Positions 1 to 7,282 are shown, counted from the first letter of the stretch. The stretch is 10,220 nt of DNA from Anaerolineaceae bacterium (GCA_003532515.1 DOEX01000055.1:1-10220), one strand, 5' to 3'. Translations and numbers: made by a program. Notes: a model not told the origin generated them from the sequence alone.

Positions 1-197
1 CAAAAGCTTTAAAGATTCCCTAAAAATAAAATCAGGACGAAAACCAGGCCATAGCCGTACAGGACAAGGAGAGATGAGAACGCTGTAGACACCAGGTGTT
101 TACCGCCTTTGGGAATACGGATGTGAAATGAGTTTACTCGATTAATGTTTTTGACAAGTTACTGCACATCGATTGTCATACGAGCGGTTATTACCCA

Positions 198-1649
198 TCA
201 TTTAGTGCTCACGGGACTTGTTACGACGATCTCGCCGACGTGAAGCCCCGATTTTATCTCAGCGTAGGTAAGGTCCATTAACCCCACTACTACGGGGCGC
301 AGTTTCTGCTCGCCGTTTTCCATGACGAAAACAGCGTATTGACCAGTCGACTGTTCGTGCAACGCTTCGACAGGGACAATGATGACTCCTTGAGCCTGGC
401 CACCGATAACATCCACCGTGGCAGTCATACCGAGTGGCAGGTTATTGATTGAGGTTATCGCGCTTTCATCAAGACTGACCAATCCCTTGATCACTGTAAT
501 CTGACCTGGAATCTGGGTGGTAATCTTTTCTCCTGTAGGAGCATATAGATTTGGGTCTATCTGAAGGACTCGACCCATGAATATCTGATTGGGCAGAGCA
601 TCAAAAATCACCTCAACTTTGTAATCTAGAGCGATTTTGCTCATATCCGTCCCATCAAGGGAGATTGTCAAATACCGCTGACTCAGATCCGCCATGGAGA
701 TGAATGGGCCCGATATGTCATCACCCACCTTTCCTACAACCGACAATATGGTGCCATTCATCGGTGCTATGATCACCGATGCTTCAAGATTCCGTTTGGA
801 AAGTGCGAGGTTGGCTTCCGCACTTGCTAATTGGAGCTTTGCCAGCGCAACTTGGTCAGGGTCAGGTCCATTCTTGACCTTATCCCATTTACTCTGAGCT
901 AGAGCCAAGTTAGCCTCTGCCAACGCAACTGCTGCGTCGAGTGCCGCCTGTTCGGTTTCCGTTGGCCCCCCTGTATACCATGCCAAATTGGCAACTGCAG
1001 AATCGTACGACTTCTTGGCTGCAGCAAGGTCCATTTGCGCTTGTAACAGCCCAGGAGAAGCGTTGTAATCAGCTGTGGCTTGATCAAGGTCTTTCTTTGC
1101 CAATTCCAGTGCTGCCTGAGCTATATTGATTGTAAGATTGGTGGCTCGATTCCCCTTCTGAAGCACCAAGCGTTTTCTTTTTGCCGTGTTTAATGCAACC
1201 GCCGCATTATCACGATCGACCTCAGCCTGGGCGGCCACTACGACAGAATTTTCTTCGAGGTACTTGAGCGCGATATTAGCATTCAGCACGAATATTTGGT
1301 CAGCGACCACAGCAGCTTCCAATCTTTCGCGATTTCCCTGAACTGCCAGCACATCACCCTTATGTACTTTGTCGCCGATTCGCACGTTGAGTTCGGAGAT
1401 TGGACCACCAGTTCCGAAACCCAAGTTAATTTCATCGCGTGCAATTAAGGTGCCAGTGCCTCGGGCGTAGATGGTGATGTCCCCTTGTTGCACCACTGCA
1501 GTTTGAATATTCTGAGATGACAAAGATCTGGCAGTCGTCGCCTGAGCCGGGATGTATACCATCTTGTAATAGACGAACCCAGCCGCGCTCAAAATAAGGA
1601 TTACGCTAAGTGCAATCAGGTAATGTTTTTTGTTTAGTTTAGAAAACAT
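198..1649 (-). CDS. HlyD/MacA-type periplasmic adaptor (membrane fusion) protein of ABC exporter
   Basis: This 483-residue protein should be the membrane-anchored adaptor of the ABC system encoded just upstream. The N-terminus is basic and followed by one membrane helix at about residues 9-28, with no lipobox. A first half of a lipoyl/barrel-sandwich domain lies at about 50-105. A long Ala/Leu/Lys-rich coiled-coil hairpin spans about 105-290. The strand SVIIAPMNGTI (291-301) is the classic motif re-entering the lipoyl domain, and beta-barrel and membrane-proximal domains follow to the end. Within the coiled coil, about residues 226-291 contain two 33-residue units, each beginning near GPT or GPD and sharing AEANLAL. 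The start is well supported: AAGGAG lies 7 nt before the ATG. The permease stop is 71 bp upstream and the gap carries a hairpin (1663-1683). The family is known in MacA and in Bacillus YknX. The substrate is not predictable from sequence. Confidence 0.93.
   Translation of the reverse strand: MFSKLNKKHYLIALSVILILSAAGFVYYKMVYIPAQATTARSLSSQNIQTAVVQQGDITIYARGTGTLIARDEINLGFGTGGPISELNVRIGDKVHKGDVLAVQGNRERLEAAVVADQIFVLNANIALKYLEENSVVVAAQAEVDRDNAAVALNTAKRKRLVLQKGNRATNLTINIAQAALELAKKDLDQATADYNASPGLLQAQMDLAAAKKSYDSAVANLAWYTGGPTETEQAALDAAVALAEANLALAQSKWDKVKNGPDPDQVALAKLQLASAEANLALSKRNLEASVIIAPMNGTILSVVGKVGDDISGPFISMADLSQRYLTISLDGTDMSKIALDYKVEVIFDALPNQIFMGRVLQIDPNLYAPTGEKITTQIPGQITVIKGLVSLDESAITSINNLPLGMTATVDVIGGQAQGVIIVPVEALHEQSTGQYAVFVMENGEQKLRPVVVGLMDLTYAEIKSGLHVGEIVVTSPVSTK
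777..974 (-). repeat. Two 33-residue coiled-coil repeats inside the HlyD-family gene
   Basis: The stretch encodes residues about 226-291 of the adaptor protein. Two consecutive 33-residue units align: the first starts at GGPTETEQAALDAA and the second at NGPDPDQVALAKLQ. Both continue into AEANLAL. They are amino-acid repeats of the alpha-helical hairpin and not a near-identical DNA duplication, so the event is old. Similar Gly-Pro-acidic units recur in HlyD proteins that I associate with Anaerolineae. That association comes from memory. Confidence 0.6.
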
Positions 1650-1662
1650 AGTTGCTCTCCTT

Positions 1663-1683
1663 GACCGAGGTACAACCTCGGTC
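1663..1683 (-). other. Intercistronic hairpin abutting the ribosome binding site of the HlyD-family gene
   Basis: A perfect 8-bp inverted repeat, GACCGAGG and CCTCGGTC, is separated by a 5-nt loop. On the transcript it ends directly against the AAGGAG ribosome binding site (1657-1662) of the adaptor gene. No T-run follows, so it is not an intrinsic terminator. It sits in the only long gap (71 bp) of the five-gene unit. Plausible roles are mRNA processing or stabilisation, or adjustment of adaptor translation relative to the permease. This is inference from position only. Confidence 0.55.
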
Positions 1684-1720
1684 TAGTCTTTAGAGTCAAA
1701 ATAATGATGAGGCTCATTCC

Positions 1721-4438
1721 TTAAAGTTCTCGCAATACCTGCGCGATTTCCATACGGGCCAATCGGCGGTTCGCGAATGACGTTGCCAAGGCCATTCCTA
1801 GCAAGACCAGAAGCATCAAGGCAAACAATGCTCCCCACGGGATACTCATGCCGGCCGGCGGGATCGTATAGAGCACCTTGAGCAGGGATACAAATACTCC
1901 TCCTAGTATCAGGCCGATGAAGCTTCCGATGAGCAGACTCAGCATCCCCACTGTGAGCGACTCAGACCATAGGATACGCCCAATCTGAGTGATCGAGCCT
2001 CCCACAGCGCGCATAGCGCCAAACTCTTTGGCTCTCTCGTAGATCATCGAGAGCAGGAAGATGGCCAGGCCAAGAGAGATAATGATCACACTGTAACCTT
2101 GTTCGATGCTTCCCAGACCCTGCAGGTTCAAACTGGTCATTGAATTTCCTAACGCCAAAATAGCTGTATCAATATCTTTCGTTTTCATGGGTACCTGCGT
2201 ACCCAGGGTATCTTGAAGACGAACGGCAACGTCATGCGGCGCGTCGGATGTTCGGATCAAGAAGTAGCTGATTTTGTCGTTGCGAGTAACGCTCTGCATC
2301 AAGGGCAGGTTCATCACCAAGAAGGTGTCGCTCCCTGCTGAGGGGAAGGAATTGATTATCCCCACAGCTTGAAGGCGTGTTTCAACTGTCAGGCCGCCTG
2401 TATTTGTAGTATGCGGCAAGCGGATGATGACAGGATCGCCGACTCCGATGGAATAGGCATCGGCAAGCTGCTGGCTCACAAGCACGCCGTTGGGTACATT
2501 TGCTAAATCTAGCATTGCTTGCGCAGCGTTCCCATTAGCGAAGGAACTGTCTGCAGGCCCGGCAGCCAGGGTGTACGATTGCGGGTTGATACCAAAAACC
2601 GTCTGCTGGATGGAGCCGACATATGCCTGCAAGCTTTCAACCGGCGATACCGCGGCTACGCCCGGAATACGGTTGATGTCTTTAGCAAAGTCTGTAGTCT
2701 GTTGGTGGAGACCACTTGCGACTGTTAATTTGATGTCCGATCCAAGCCCATAACGCGCATCGACTGCCTTTTGTATTTGATAGGTGTGGATGAAGATGCT
2801 CAGGCTGATGCCAAATGACAGGGCAAGCGAAACGATGATTACTGCGGATGCGATCTTTTGTGCTCTGCGTGTAATGCTGCGACCAGCCATATAACCCAGA
2901 TCACCGAAAACCCGACGCAGGATTTTCTGAATAACACCAGCCCCGTGGCTAACACTTCCAGCTAACAACCGATTCAGCAGAAGCGCCAAGCCGACCCACA
3001 GGAAGAATGGGCCCAGGAAGACAAAGAACCCAAGTGATAAGCTTGCCCCCTCGGCTCCAGCGGGTTTAAATCCTCCACCAGTGCGGGTGGTCCAGAAGAT
3101 CACCCCAGCGATGACCAGAGTGACCACATCCAAATAAGTCCGCGCCCAGAAAGGTGATTTGGTTTCATGTTCGGCCTGGCGACGCTCATGAGTGATTTCC
3201 TGTCTCAGCGTAGCGCGAATGGGCAGGAAGGTAGCCGCGCCGGTTAGCAGCAGACCTGCTACAAATGCATAGAGGATTGAACGAGAATAGAGACCCAGGG
3301 CGGCAGGTGCAATCGCGCTGGTTCCAAACAACAGCGTTGTAGTGCCTAATCCCACTATCAACCCCAGCACAGTCCCGACCAATGCAATGACGAAACTGGC
3401 AATGCCCATGGCCCGTATAATCTGGCGCGGGGTGGCGCCGCGGGCGCGCAGCAGTCCAATTTCTTGCCGCTGCGGGCCGGTAAGTAGATCGGTAGCGTAT
3501 TTTGAGAGGTAGGCAGCCAGCGCCACGCCCGGCATACCCAGGAATAAGAAGAGCAGTTTGGCCCACAGCACGTCCTTTTGAACCTGCTTGAGAGAATCGG
3601 CAAGGTTATTTACGATCTTAATTTCACCAGGAAACTGCTTTTCCATGCTTCGACGGAGGGTATCAACGAAAATGCCAGCTTTTGTTGGGTCCGACGGAAG
3701 CAGACTGTGATCGGTTCCCACATGCAATTCGTAAAGTGGTTTTTGGGCCACAATGGGTTTGGCGTTGGGGTCGGTGGGAACGGGAGGGTTGGTCAGCGGT
3801 ACTGCCAGATCGGATTCCCAAAGCGTGGGAGAAACAAACACATCATAGGGTATCGGGGTGTACTCGCCTTCATGAGCTGGATCCGTGGCAATAAAGAGGA
3901 AGGAGGCACCTGTTGGATCGATAATTCCAGTAATTTTAGATATATATGGAGTGGCAAGTTGATCAAAGTTGATTGCGATCGAATCTCCGACCAATAACCC
4001 TAAATCGTTCGCGGCTGCCTGGCTGATCAGTACGCCGGGAGACGTTACATCCCCGCTCAGAAGCTTCAAAGCCCCAAAAGAATCATAGTAAGAAGGCTGT
4101 AAGACAAAAAGTTTCCCTGCCGTAGTTGCTTGATTGCTGATAGGTACGCTCAAGCTGGTAAAGTCTGCGATGACCACCGGCTCTACATGGGTTACAAAGG
4201 CCTCCCCTTCCAACGACGTTCGAACAGGCACCATATCCGGGTGGGCAAGTGTTGAACGCACCTGCATATCTACCACCACAGGTGCAATCGCAGTCTGTGT
4301 CATTTTATTTGCTGAGGCATCTACGAAAAAGAGGATACCTGAGAAAAGCCCCACCGCTAGCACCAAACCGAAGAGATATGTTAGGGTTCGCCGGCGGTTA
4401 CGGAGGGTAAGTTGCAAAGCATAGGTCAGATAGGACAT
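1721..4438 (-). CDS. FtsX/MacB-like ABC transporter permease, large two-FtsX-domain form
   Basis: This 905-residue integral membrane protein has the layout of a duplicated ABC3/FtsX permease. Helix 1 is at about 18-40, followed by an extracytoplasmic MacB-core-like region (about 41-290). Helices follow at about 293-312, 345-372 and 388-407. The middle has helices at about 436-451, 468-492 and 529-551, then a second extracytoplasmic domain (about 555-775). The last helices are at about 782-800, 828-855 and 868-887. Each FtsX domain carries the cytoplasmic coupling motif, seen as RQEIGLLRARGATPRQI (324-340) and ERAKEFGAMRAVGGS (801-815). AGGAG lies 7 nt before the ATG, and the preceding ATPase gene ends 14 bp upstream. 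With two FtsX halves in one chain it may act as a complete membrane unit. Relatives export peptides, move lipoproteins or transmit mechanical force (MacB, LolCE, YknZ, FtsX). The substrate is unknown. Confidence 0.93.
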   Translation of the reverse strand: MSYLTYALQLTLRNRRRTLTYLFGLVLAVGLFSGILFFVDASANKMTQTAIAPVVVDMQVRSTLAHPDMVPVRTSLEGEAFVTHVEPVVIADFTSLSVPISNQATTAGKLFVLQPSYYDSFGALKLLSGDVTSPGVLISQAAANDLGLLVGDSIAINFDQLATPYISKITGIIDPTGASFLFIATDPAHEGEYTPIPYDVFVSPTLWESDLAVPLTNPPVPTDPNAKPIVAQKPLYELHVGTDHSLLPSDPTKAGIFVDTLRRSMEKQFPGEIKIVNNLADSLKQVQKDVLWAKLLFLFLGMPGVALAAYLSKYATDLLTGPQRQEIGLLRARGATPRQIIRAMGIASFVIALVGTVLGLIVGLGTTTLLFGTSAIAPAALGLYSRSILYAFVAGLLLTGAATFLPIRATLRQEITHERRQAEHETKSPFWARTYLDVVTLVIAGVIFWTTRTGGGFKPAGAEGASLSLGFFVFLGPFFLWVGLALLLNRLLAGSVSHGAGVIQKILRRVFGDLGYMAGRSITRRAQKIASAVIIVSLALSFGISLSIFIHTYQIQKAVDARYGLGSDIKLTVASGLHQQTTDFAKDINRIPGVAAVSPVESLQAYVGSIQQTVFGINPQSYTLAAGPADSSFANGNAAQAMLDLANVPNGVLVSQQLADAYSIGVGDPVIIRLPHTTNTGGLTVETRLQAVGIINSFPSAGSDTFLVMNLPLMQSVTRNDKISYFLIRTSDAPHDVAVRLQDTLGTQVPMKTKDIDTAILALGNSMTSLNLQGLGSIEQGYSVIIISLGLAIFLLSMIYERAKEFGAMRAVGGSITQIGRILWSESLTVGMLSLLIGSFIGLILGGVFVSLLKVLYTIPPAGMSIPWGALFALMLLVLLGMALATSFANRRLARMEIAQVLREL

Positions 4439-4452
4439 TGTGTTTCTCCTGT

Positions 4453-5130
4453 TTAGTTTTCGATTTGTCCGTCACGCAGGTGGATCGACCGATGGGCACT
4501 GGCAGCATCATCTGGGGAATGGGTGACCATCACCAAAGTGACGGAATCTTTGCGGTTGAGACCGATCAAGAGGTCTATGATTTCAGCCGCGGTAGCGCTA
4601 TCCAGGTTGCCAGTGGGTTCATCAGCCAAAATAATATCCGGGCGATTGGCCAGGGCTCGCGCTATGGCCACCCGCTGTTTCTGCCCGCCGGAAAGTTCAT
4701 CGGGCAGGTGGTCGGCTTTGTCGGACAATCCCACGCGCTTCAGTAATTCCTGTACCCAGGAACGGCGTTCCGATTCGGGCATATTCGCTAAAACCATCGG
4801 AAATTCAACATTTTCAGCTGCGGTAAGATCGGCCAGAAGATTAAAGGATTGGAAAACATAACCGATATGGTCACGGCGCAGTTGGGCTTTTTCTCGCTCT
4901 TTATGCGCGTTCAGATCCTCACCCTCTAAGAAAATTTGCCCCGATGTAGGGAACATCAGTCCCCCCATTATGCTGAGCAGAGTGCTCTTGCCGCAGCCGC
5001 TGGGTCCGACAATGGCGACGAATTCACCGCTTTCAATCCCCAAATTTACTCCGCGTAGCGCCTGGACTTCAACGCCGTTCAACGGATAGGATTTGGTCAA
5101 GTTTTTAGTTTCTAAGATGATATTAGTCAT
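4453..5130 (-). CDS. ABC transporter ATP-binding protein, MacB/LolD/YknY type (second ATPase)
   Basis: This cytoplasmic ATPase of 225 residues should power the adjacent FtsX permease. All the nucleotide-binding elements are canonical: Walker A GPSGCGKST (42-50), Q-loop Q94, signature LSGGQ (146-150), Walker B IILADE (166-171) with catalytic E171, the EPTGNLD D-loop (171-177) and switch H204. The chosen ATG is preceded by GGGAGG at about 6-nt spacing. An in-frame ATG 15 bp further upstream (5145) lacks a ribosome binding site. The gene overlaps the end of the first ATPase gene by 8 bp, so translation is probably coupled. Length and motifs fit the lipoprotein/macrolide-export ATPase family. It is clearly different in sequence from its neighbour, which suggests a heterodimer. 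Confidence 0.94.
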   Translation of the reverse strand: MTNIILETKNLTKSYPLNGVEVQALRGVNLGIESGEFVAIVGPSGCGKSTLLSIMGGLMFPTSGQIFLEGEDLNAHKEREKAQLRRDHIGYVFQSFNLLADLTAAENVEFPMVLANMPESERRSWVQELLKRVGLSDKADHLPDELSGGQKQRVAIARALANRPDIILADEPTGNLDSATAAEIIDLLIGLNRKDSVTLVMVTHSPDDAASAHRSIHLRDGQIEN

Positions 5131-5848
5131 GATGGGCCTCCCCATTAATCACACCGTCGGCGATGTGTAACACCCGCTGGGCGAGGGCTGCTACCTGTTG
5201 ATTGTGAGTGACCACCAGGAGGGTCATTTGTCGCTTTTCATGCAACTCTTTGAGTGTGTTCATAACCTGTTTTGTGGTTTCCGTATCCAGTTCACCGGTT
5301 AATTCGTCAGCCAAGAGCAAATCAGGTTGGTTGGAAAGAGCAATCGCTATGCCCACGCGCTGGGACTCGCCTCCGGAGAGTTGGTTGACTTTGTGATCTA
5401 AGCGTTCGCTTAAGCCTAAATCACTGAGTAATTGTTTGGCTCGCTCACGGGCTTCTCCTTCAGGAATGCCGTTCCAGGTCATAGGTTGCATGACATTTTC
5501 CAGCGCAGTCAGGAAGGGGATCAGGTTGCCGGTCTGAAAGACGATCCCGATGTGGTGGCGGCGGTAATCGGCACGCTCGGCCTCATCCATGCGGGCCATG
5601 TCGCGGCCCTTGAGAACGATCTGCCCGGCGCTAGGAGTGTCCAGACCACCAATCAAGTTCAGCAGCGTAGTTTTACCTGCACCGGAGCGTCCCTGGATGG
5701 CAACGAATTCACCTGGGGCCAGGTCAAATTCGGCGCCGTGTAAAGCCACAGTCTCAATATCGTTTTCTTTGTAAATTTTGAAAGCGCCGCGCACAGAAAG
5801 CAGGGCACCGTTGGTATCAATCGTATGAGGTGATTGTTTTGTAGGCAT
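5123..5848 (-). CDS. ABC transporter ATP-binding protein, MacB/LolD-like (first ATPase, variant signature and D-loop)
   Basis: This is a second, divergent ATPase of the same exporter family. Numbered from the ATG at 5857, it shows Walker A GRSGAGKTT (56-64), Q-loop Q108, a signature LSGGE (160-164) where the usual last residue is Gln, Walker B LLLADE (180-185) with E185 retained, and H218. The Walker B and D-loop segment reads ELTGELD in place of the family's EPTGNLD. No catalytic residue is missing, so it should hydrolyse ATP. Two starts are possible. The ATG at 5848 has AAGGA 8 nt upstream and is preferred. The ATG at 5857 has its AAGG directly abutting it, only 2 bp after the lipoprotein stop. 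The gene is tightly packed between the lipoprotein and second ATPase genes. Confidence 0.92.
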   Translation of the reverse strand: MPTKQSPHTIDTNGALLSVRGAFKIYKENDIETVALHGAEFDLAPGEFVAIQGRSGAGKTTLLNLIGGLDTPSAGQIVLKGRDMARMDEAERADYRRHHIGIVFQTGNLIPFLTALENVMQPMTWNGIPEGEARERAKQLLSDLGLSERLDHKVNQLSGGESQRVGIAIALSNQPDLLLADELTGELDTETTKQVMNTLKELHEKRQMTLLVVTHNQQVAALAQRVLHIADGVINGEAHHD

Positions 5849-5859
5849 GGGTTCCATCC

Positions 5860-6528
5860 TTATTTCCAGGAAAATCCGGCCAGAATTTTGTCGAAAATTT
5901 CACTTAGGTCGCCATAATAGGCATAGGGTGCAGCAAAGGTGACATGGCCTAACTTGTCCGCCGGACCGTCGCTGATAAAAATCTGACTGGCAATAAATTT
6001 AAGCGCTTTGCCAGTAACCGGATTAGTTCCAGCTTCATACTGGTAGATCAAGCTGGCCGCAACCAGGCCGTTGACAGTACCATCCTGAATGACCAGTTTC
6101 TGATAACCGTCCGCACTATTGGCCCGAGAAGCATCCAAGGCTTGAGCAGCCTGCATGGGCGTTTTTCCCTGAGCGGAGATAACTTCCGCTTCGGCGTACC
6201 CGTCGCTCTGGGAAGAGCGCAAACTTCCGGGTGTACTGCCAGATTCTTGTGTCCACTTGTCCACAAAGAGGATACTGAACAAGCCAGCCGGGTCTTCCGC
6301 TTTGACCATGCGCTCTTCGCCTGATTGGGAGTTTTCATTATCCCCGCTCGTTGGGGCGGCAGGCAGGCCGCCAGGGTTGGTCAGTGAGGGGCCGCGCGCA
6401 GCTTCGCCGCCATTGCTTTCAGCGACAGGCGCATTTGAAGAGGTGTTTTTAGGAGTAGATGCACAGGCTGTCAATACAACTGACACCAAAAAAACAGCAA
6501 CGATAAAACGGCTTAAACGATTGAACAT
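5860..6528 (-). CDS. Secreted lipoprotein of unknown function, first gene of the ABC operon
   Basis: The 222-residue product begins with a basic stretch, a hydrophobic core and the lipobox LTAC, so C22 should be lipidated and the protein held on the outer face of the membrane. Residues about 23-75 form a flexible Pro/Gly/Ser/Asn-rich linker. The remaining ~145 residues form a compact domain, with DPAGLFSILFVDKW near its start and LAGFSWK at the very end. That pattern resembles PsbP/DcrB-like lipoproteins, but this fold suggestion is weak. AAGGAG lies 8 nt before the ATG. The gene leads the five-gene unit and follows the triple-repeat promoter at 6561-6604. It could be a substrate-capture or accessory component of the transporter, or a sensor of envelope state. 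I do not recognise a specific family. Confidence 0.85.
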   Translation of the reverse strand: MFNRLSRFIVAVFLVSVVLTACASTPKNTSSNAPVAESNGGEAARGPSLTNPGGLPAAPTSGDNENSQSGEERMVKAEDPAGLFSILFVDKWTQESGSTPGSLRSSQSDGYAEAEVISAQGKTPMQAAQALDASRANSADGYQKLVIQDGTVNGLVAASLIYQYEAGTNPVTGKALKFIASQIFISDGPADKLGHVTFAAPYAYYGDLSEIFDKILAGFSWK

Positions 6529-6560
6529 GATTGAAACTCCTTTTTTCGGTTATTACAATC

Positions 6561-6604
6561 ATGTTAAACCCTGCTGATGAAGTGTTTATGAAGTCAAGAT
6601 GAAG
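6561..6604 (-). promoter_or_regulatory. Triple CTTCAT direct-repeat operator and promoter of the lipoprotein-ABC operon
   Basis: On the minus strand there are three copies of CTTCAT(C/A): 6604-6598, 6593-6587 and 6582-6576. Their period is exactly 11 bp, with 4-nt spacers. Nine nt after the third copy comes TAACAT (6566-6561), a fair -10 hexamer, and there is no -35 match at the usual distance. A start would fall near 6554, leaving a leader of roughly 25 nt before the ATG at 6528. Heptamers on an 11-bp period next to a -10 are typical of sites bound by PhoB/OmpR-type regulators, so the regulator encoded at 8666-9361 is the likely activator. Confidence 0.72.
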
Positions 6605-6619
6605 ACCTCTTCATCTTGA
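6594..6619. repeat. 12-bp perfect inverted repeat spanning the PAP2 stop codon and the first operator repeat
   Basis: The arms TCAAGATGAAGA and its exact reverse complement flank a 2-bp centre. The palindrome includes the PAP2 stop codon (6611-6613) and contains the promoter-distal repeat (6598-6604) of the ABC-operon operator. It therefore adds an inverted fourth CTTCATC copy at 6609-6615, on the opposite strand. As RNA it could fold into an 11-bp stem with an AGGT loop at the 3' end of the PAP2 message. No T-run follows, so it is not a standard intrinsic terminator. It may be both an operator element and a weak transcript end. Confidence 0.7.
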
Positions 6620-7282
6620 GTCTACTTTCCGCAATTTTAAATATTGGAGCCAATAATCCCCCAAAATGCAAACCGCCAACCATAAACCGCCGGCAGCCCA
6701 CCCGGCCAAAACATCGGTTAAATAGTGAACCCCCAGATACAATCGACTAAAACCAATTGATACAGAAATGACCAAGGCACCAGTTACTGTTAAAACCTTC
6801 CAATTCCTGCTTTTTATGTAAGGTAGTGCGATATAGGCAGCCACCCCGTAAAATGCCAGCGAAATCATCGTATGCCCGGATGGAAAACCGAAACCGGTCT
6901 CTACTGAAAAAGCTTGGGGAAATATTGGTCGGGAACGCTGAAAAATATTCTTCAGCGCCAGATTAAGCAAGGCACTACCACCTACCGCTGAAAACAAGAG
7001 AAATAAATCATTCCACTTTTTTTGTTTTGCAAGCCAGAATCCCAGCAGACCAGTACCGATGGAAATGATCAAGGCATTTCCCAAAAAAGTGATCATCGAA
7101 AAAACATGATCACCAGAAAGGGAAGTCTGGGCAATCAACCAACTTCCGAACACTGGATCTAATGTCGATAGAGTTTCTCTATTTACCAAATCCTCTGCTA
7201 ATGAGGCAAACACCATCCCTGATATTAGTATCGTAATAACCAGTAGTCCAATTCTTAGCAATGTAGATTTTTCAATTTTCAT
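6611..7282 (-). CDS. PAP2-superfamily membrane phosphatase
   Basis: The product is a 223-residue membrane protein with about six hydrophobic helices and the complete PAP2 acid-phosphatase signature. Motif 1 is K111-x6-R118-P119, motif 2 is PSGH (134-137), and motif 3 is S179-R180-x5-H186-x3-D190 within SRLYLGVHYLTD. H186 is the expected nucleophile and H137 the general acid. Known relatives dephosphorylate undecaprenyl pyrophosphate (BcrC), phosphatidylglycerol phosphate or phosphatidate (PgpB), with the active site on the outer face. Which lipid is used here cannot be told. The ATG overlaps the kinase stop codon as ATGA and has only a poor, distant GGAG, so translation is probably coupled to the kinase. 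Its last codons form part of the downstream operator palindrome. The gene is visibly more AT-rich than the ABC genes. Confidence 0.94.
   Translation of the reverse strand: MKIEKSTLLRIGLLVITILISGMVFASLAEDLVNRETLSTLDPVFGSWLIAQTSLSGDHVFSMITFLGNALIISIGTGLLGFWLAKQKKWNDLFLLFSAVGGSALLNLALKNIFQRSRPIFPQAFSVETGFGFPSGHTMISLAFYGVAAYIALPYIKSRNWKVLTVTGALVISVSIGFSRLYLGVHYLTDVLAGWAAGGLWLAVCILGDYWLQYLKLRKVDSR

Noticed and set aside
91..102. Short palindrome ACACC-A-GGTGT as an operon terminator
   Set aside because: The stem is 5 bp with a single-base centre and no T-run, so it cannot act as an intrinsic terminator.
1650..1720. Internal promoter for the adaptor gene (TTGACT near 1696)
   Set aside because: No acceptable -10 follows at 16-18 bp, and the hairpin occupies the expected site.
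3186..3997. Long open frames on both strands inside the permease gene
   Set aside because: They are shadows of the permease coding frame, with no ribosome binding sites, domains or sensible composition.
4438..4861. Plus-strand open frames opposite the second ATPase gene
   Set aside because: They are antisense to a fully conserved ATPase frame and lack any recognisable protein features.
5131..5145. Earlier ATG (5145) for the second ATPase
   Set aside because: It has no ribosome binding site, whereas the ATG at 5130 has GGGAGG at good spacing.
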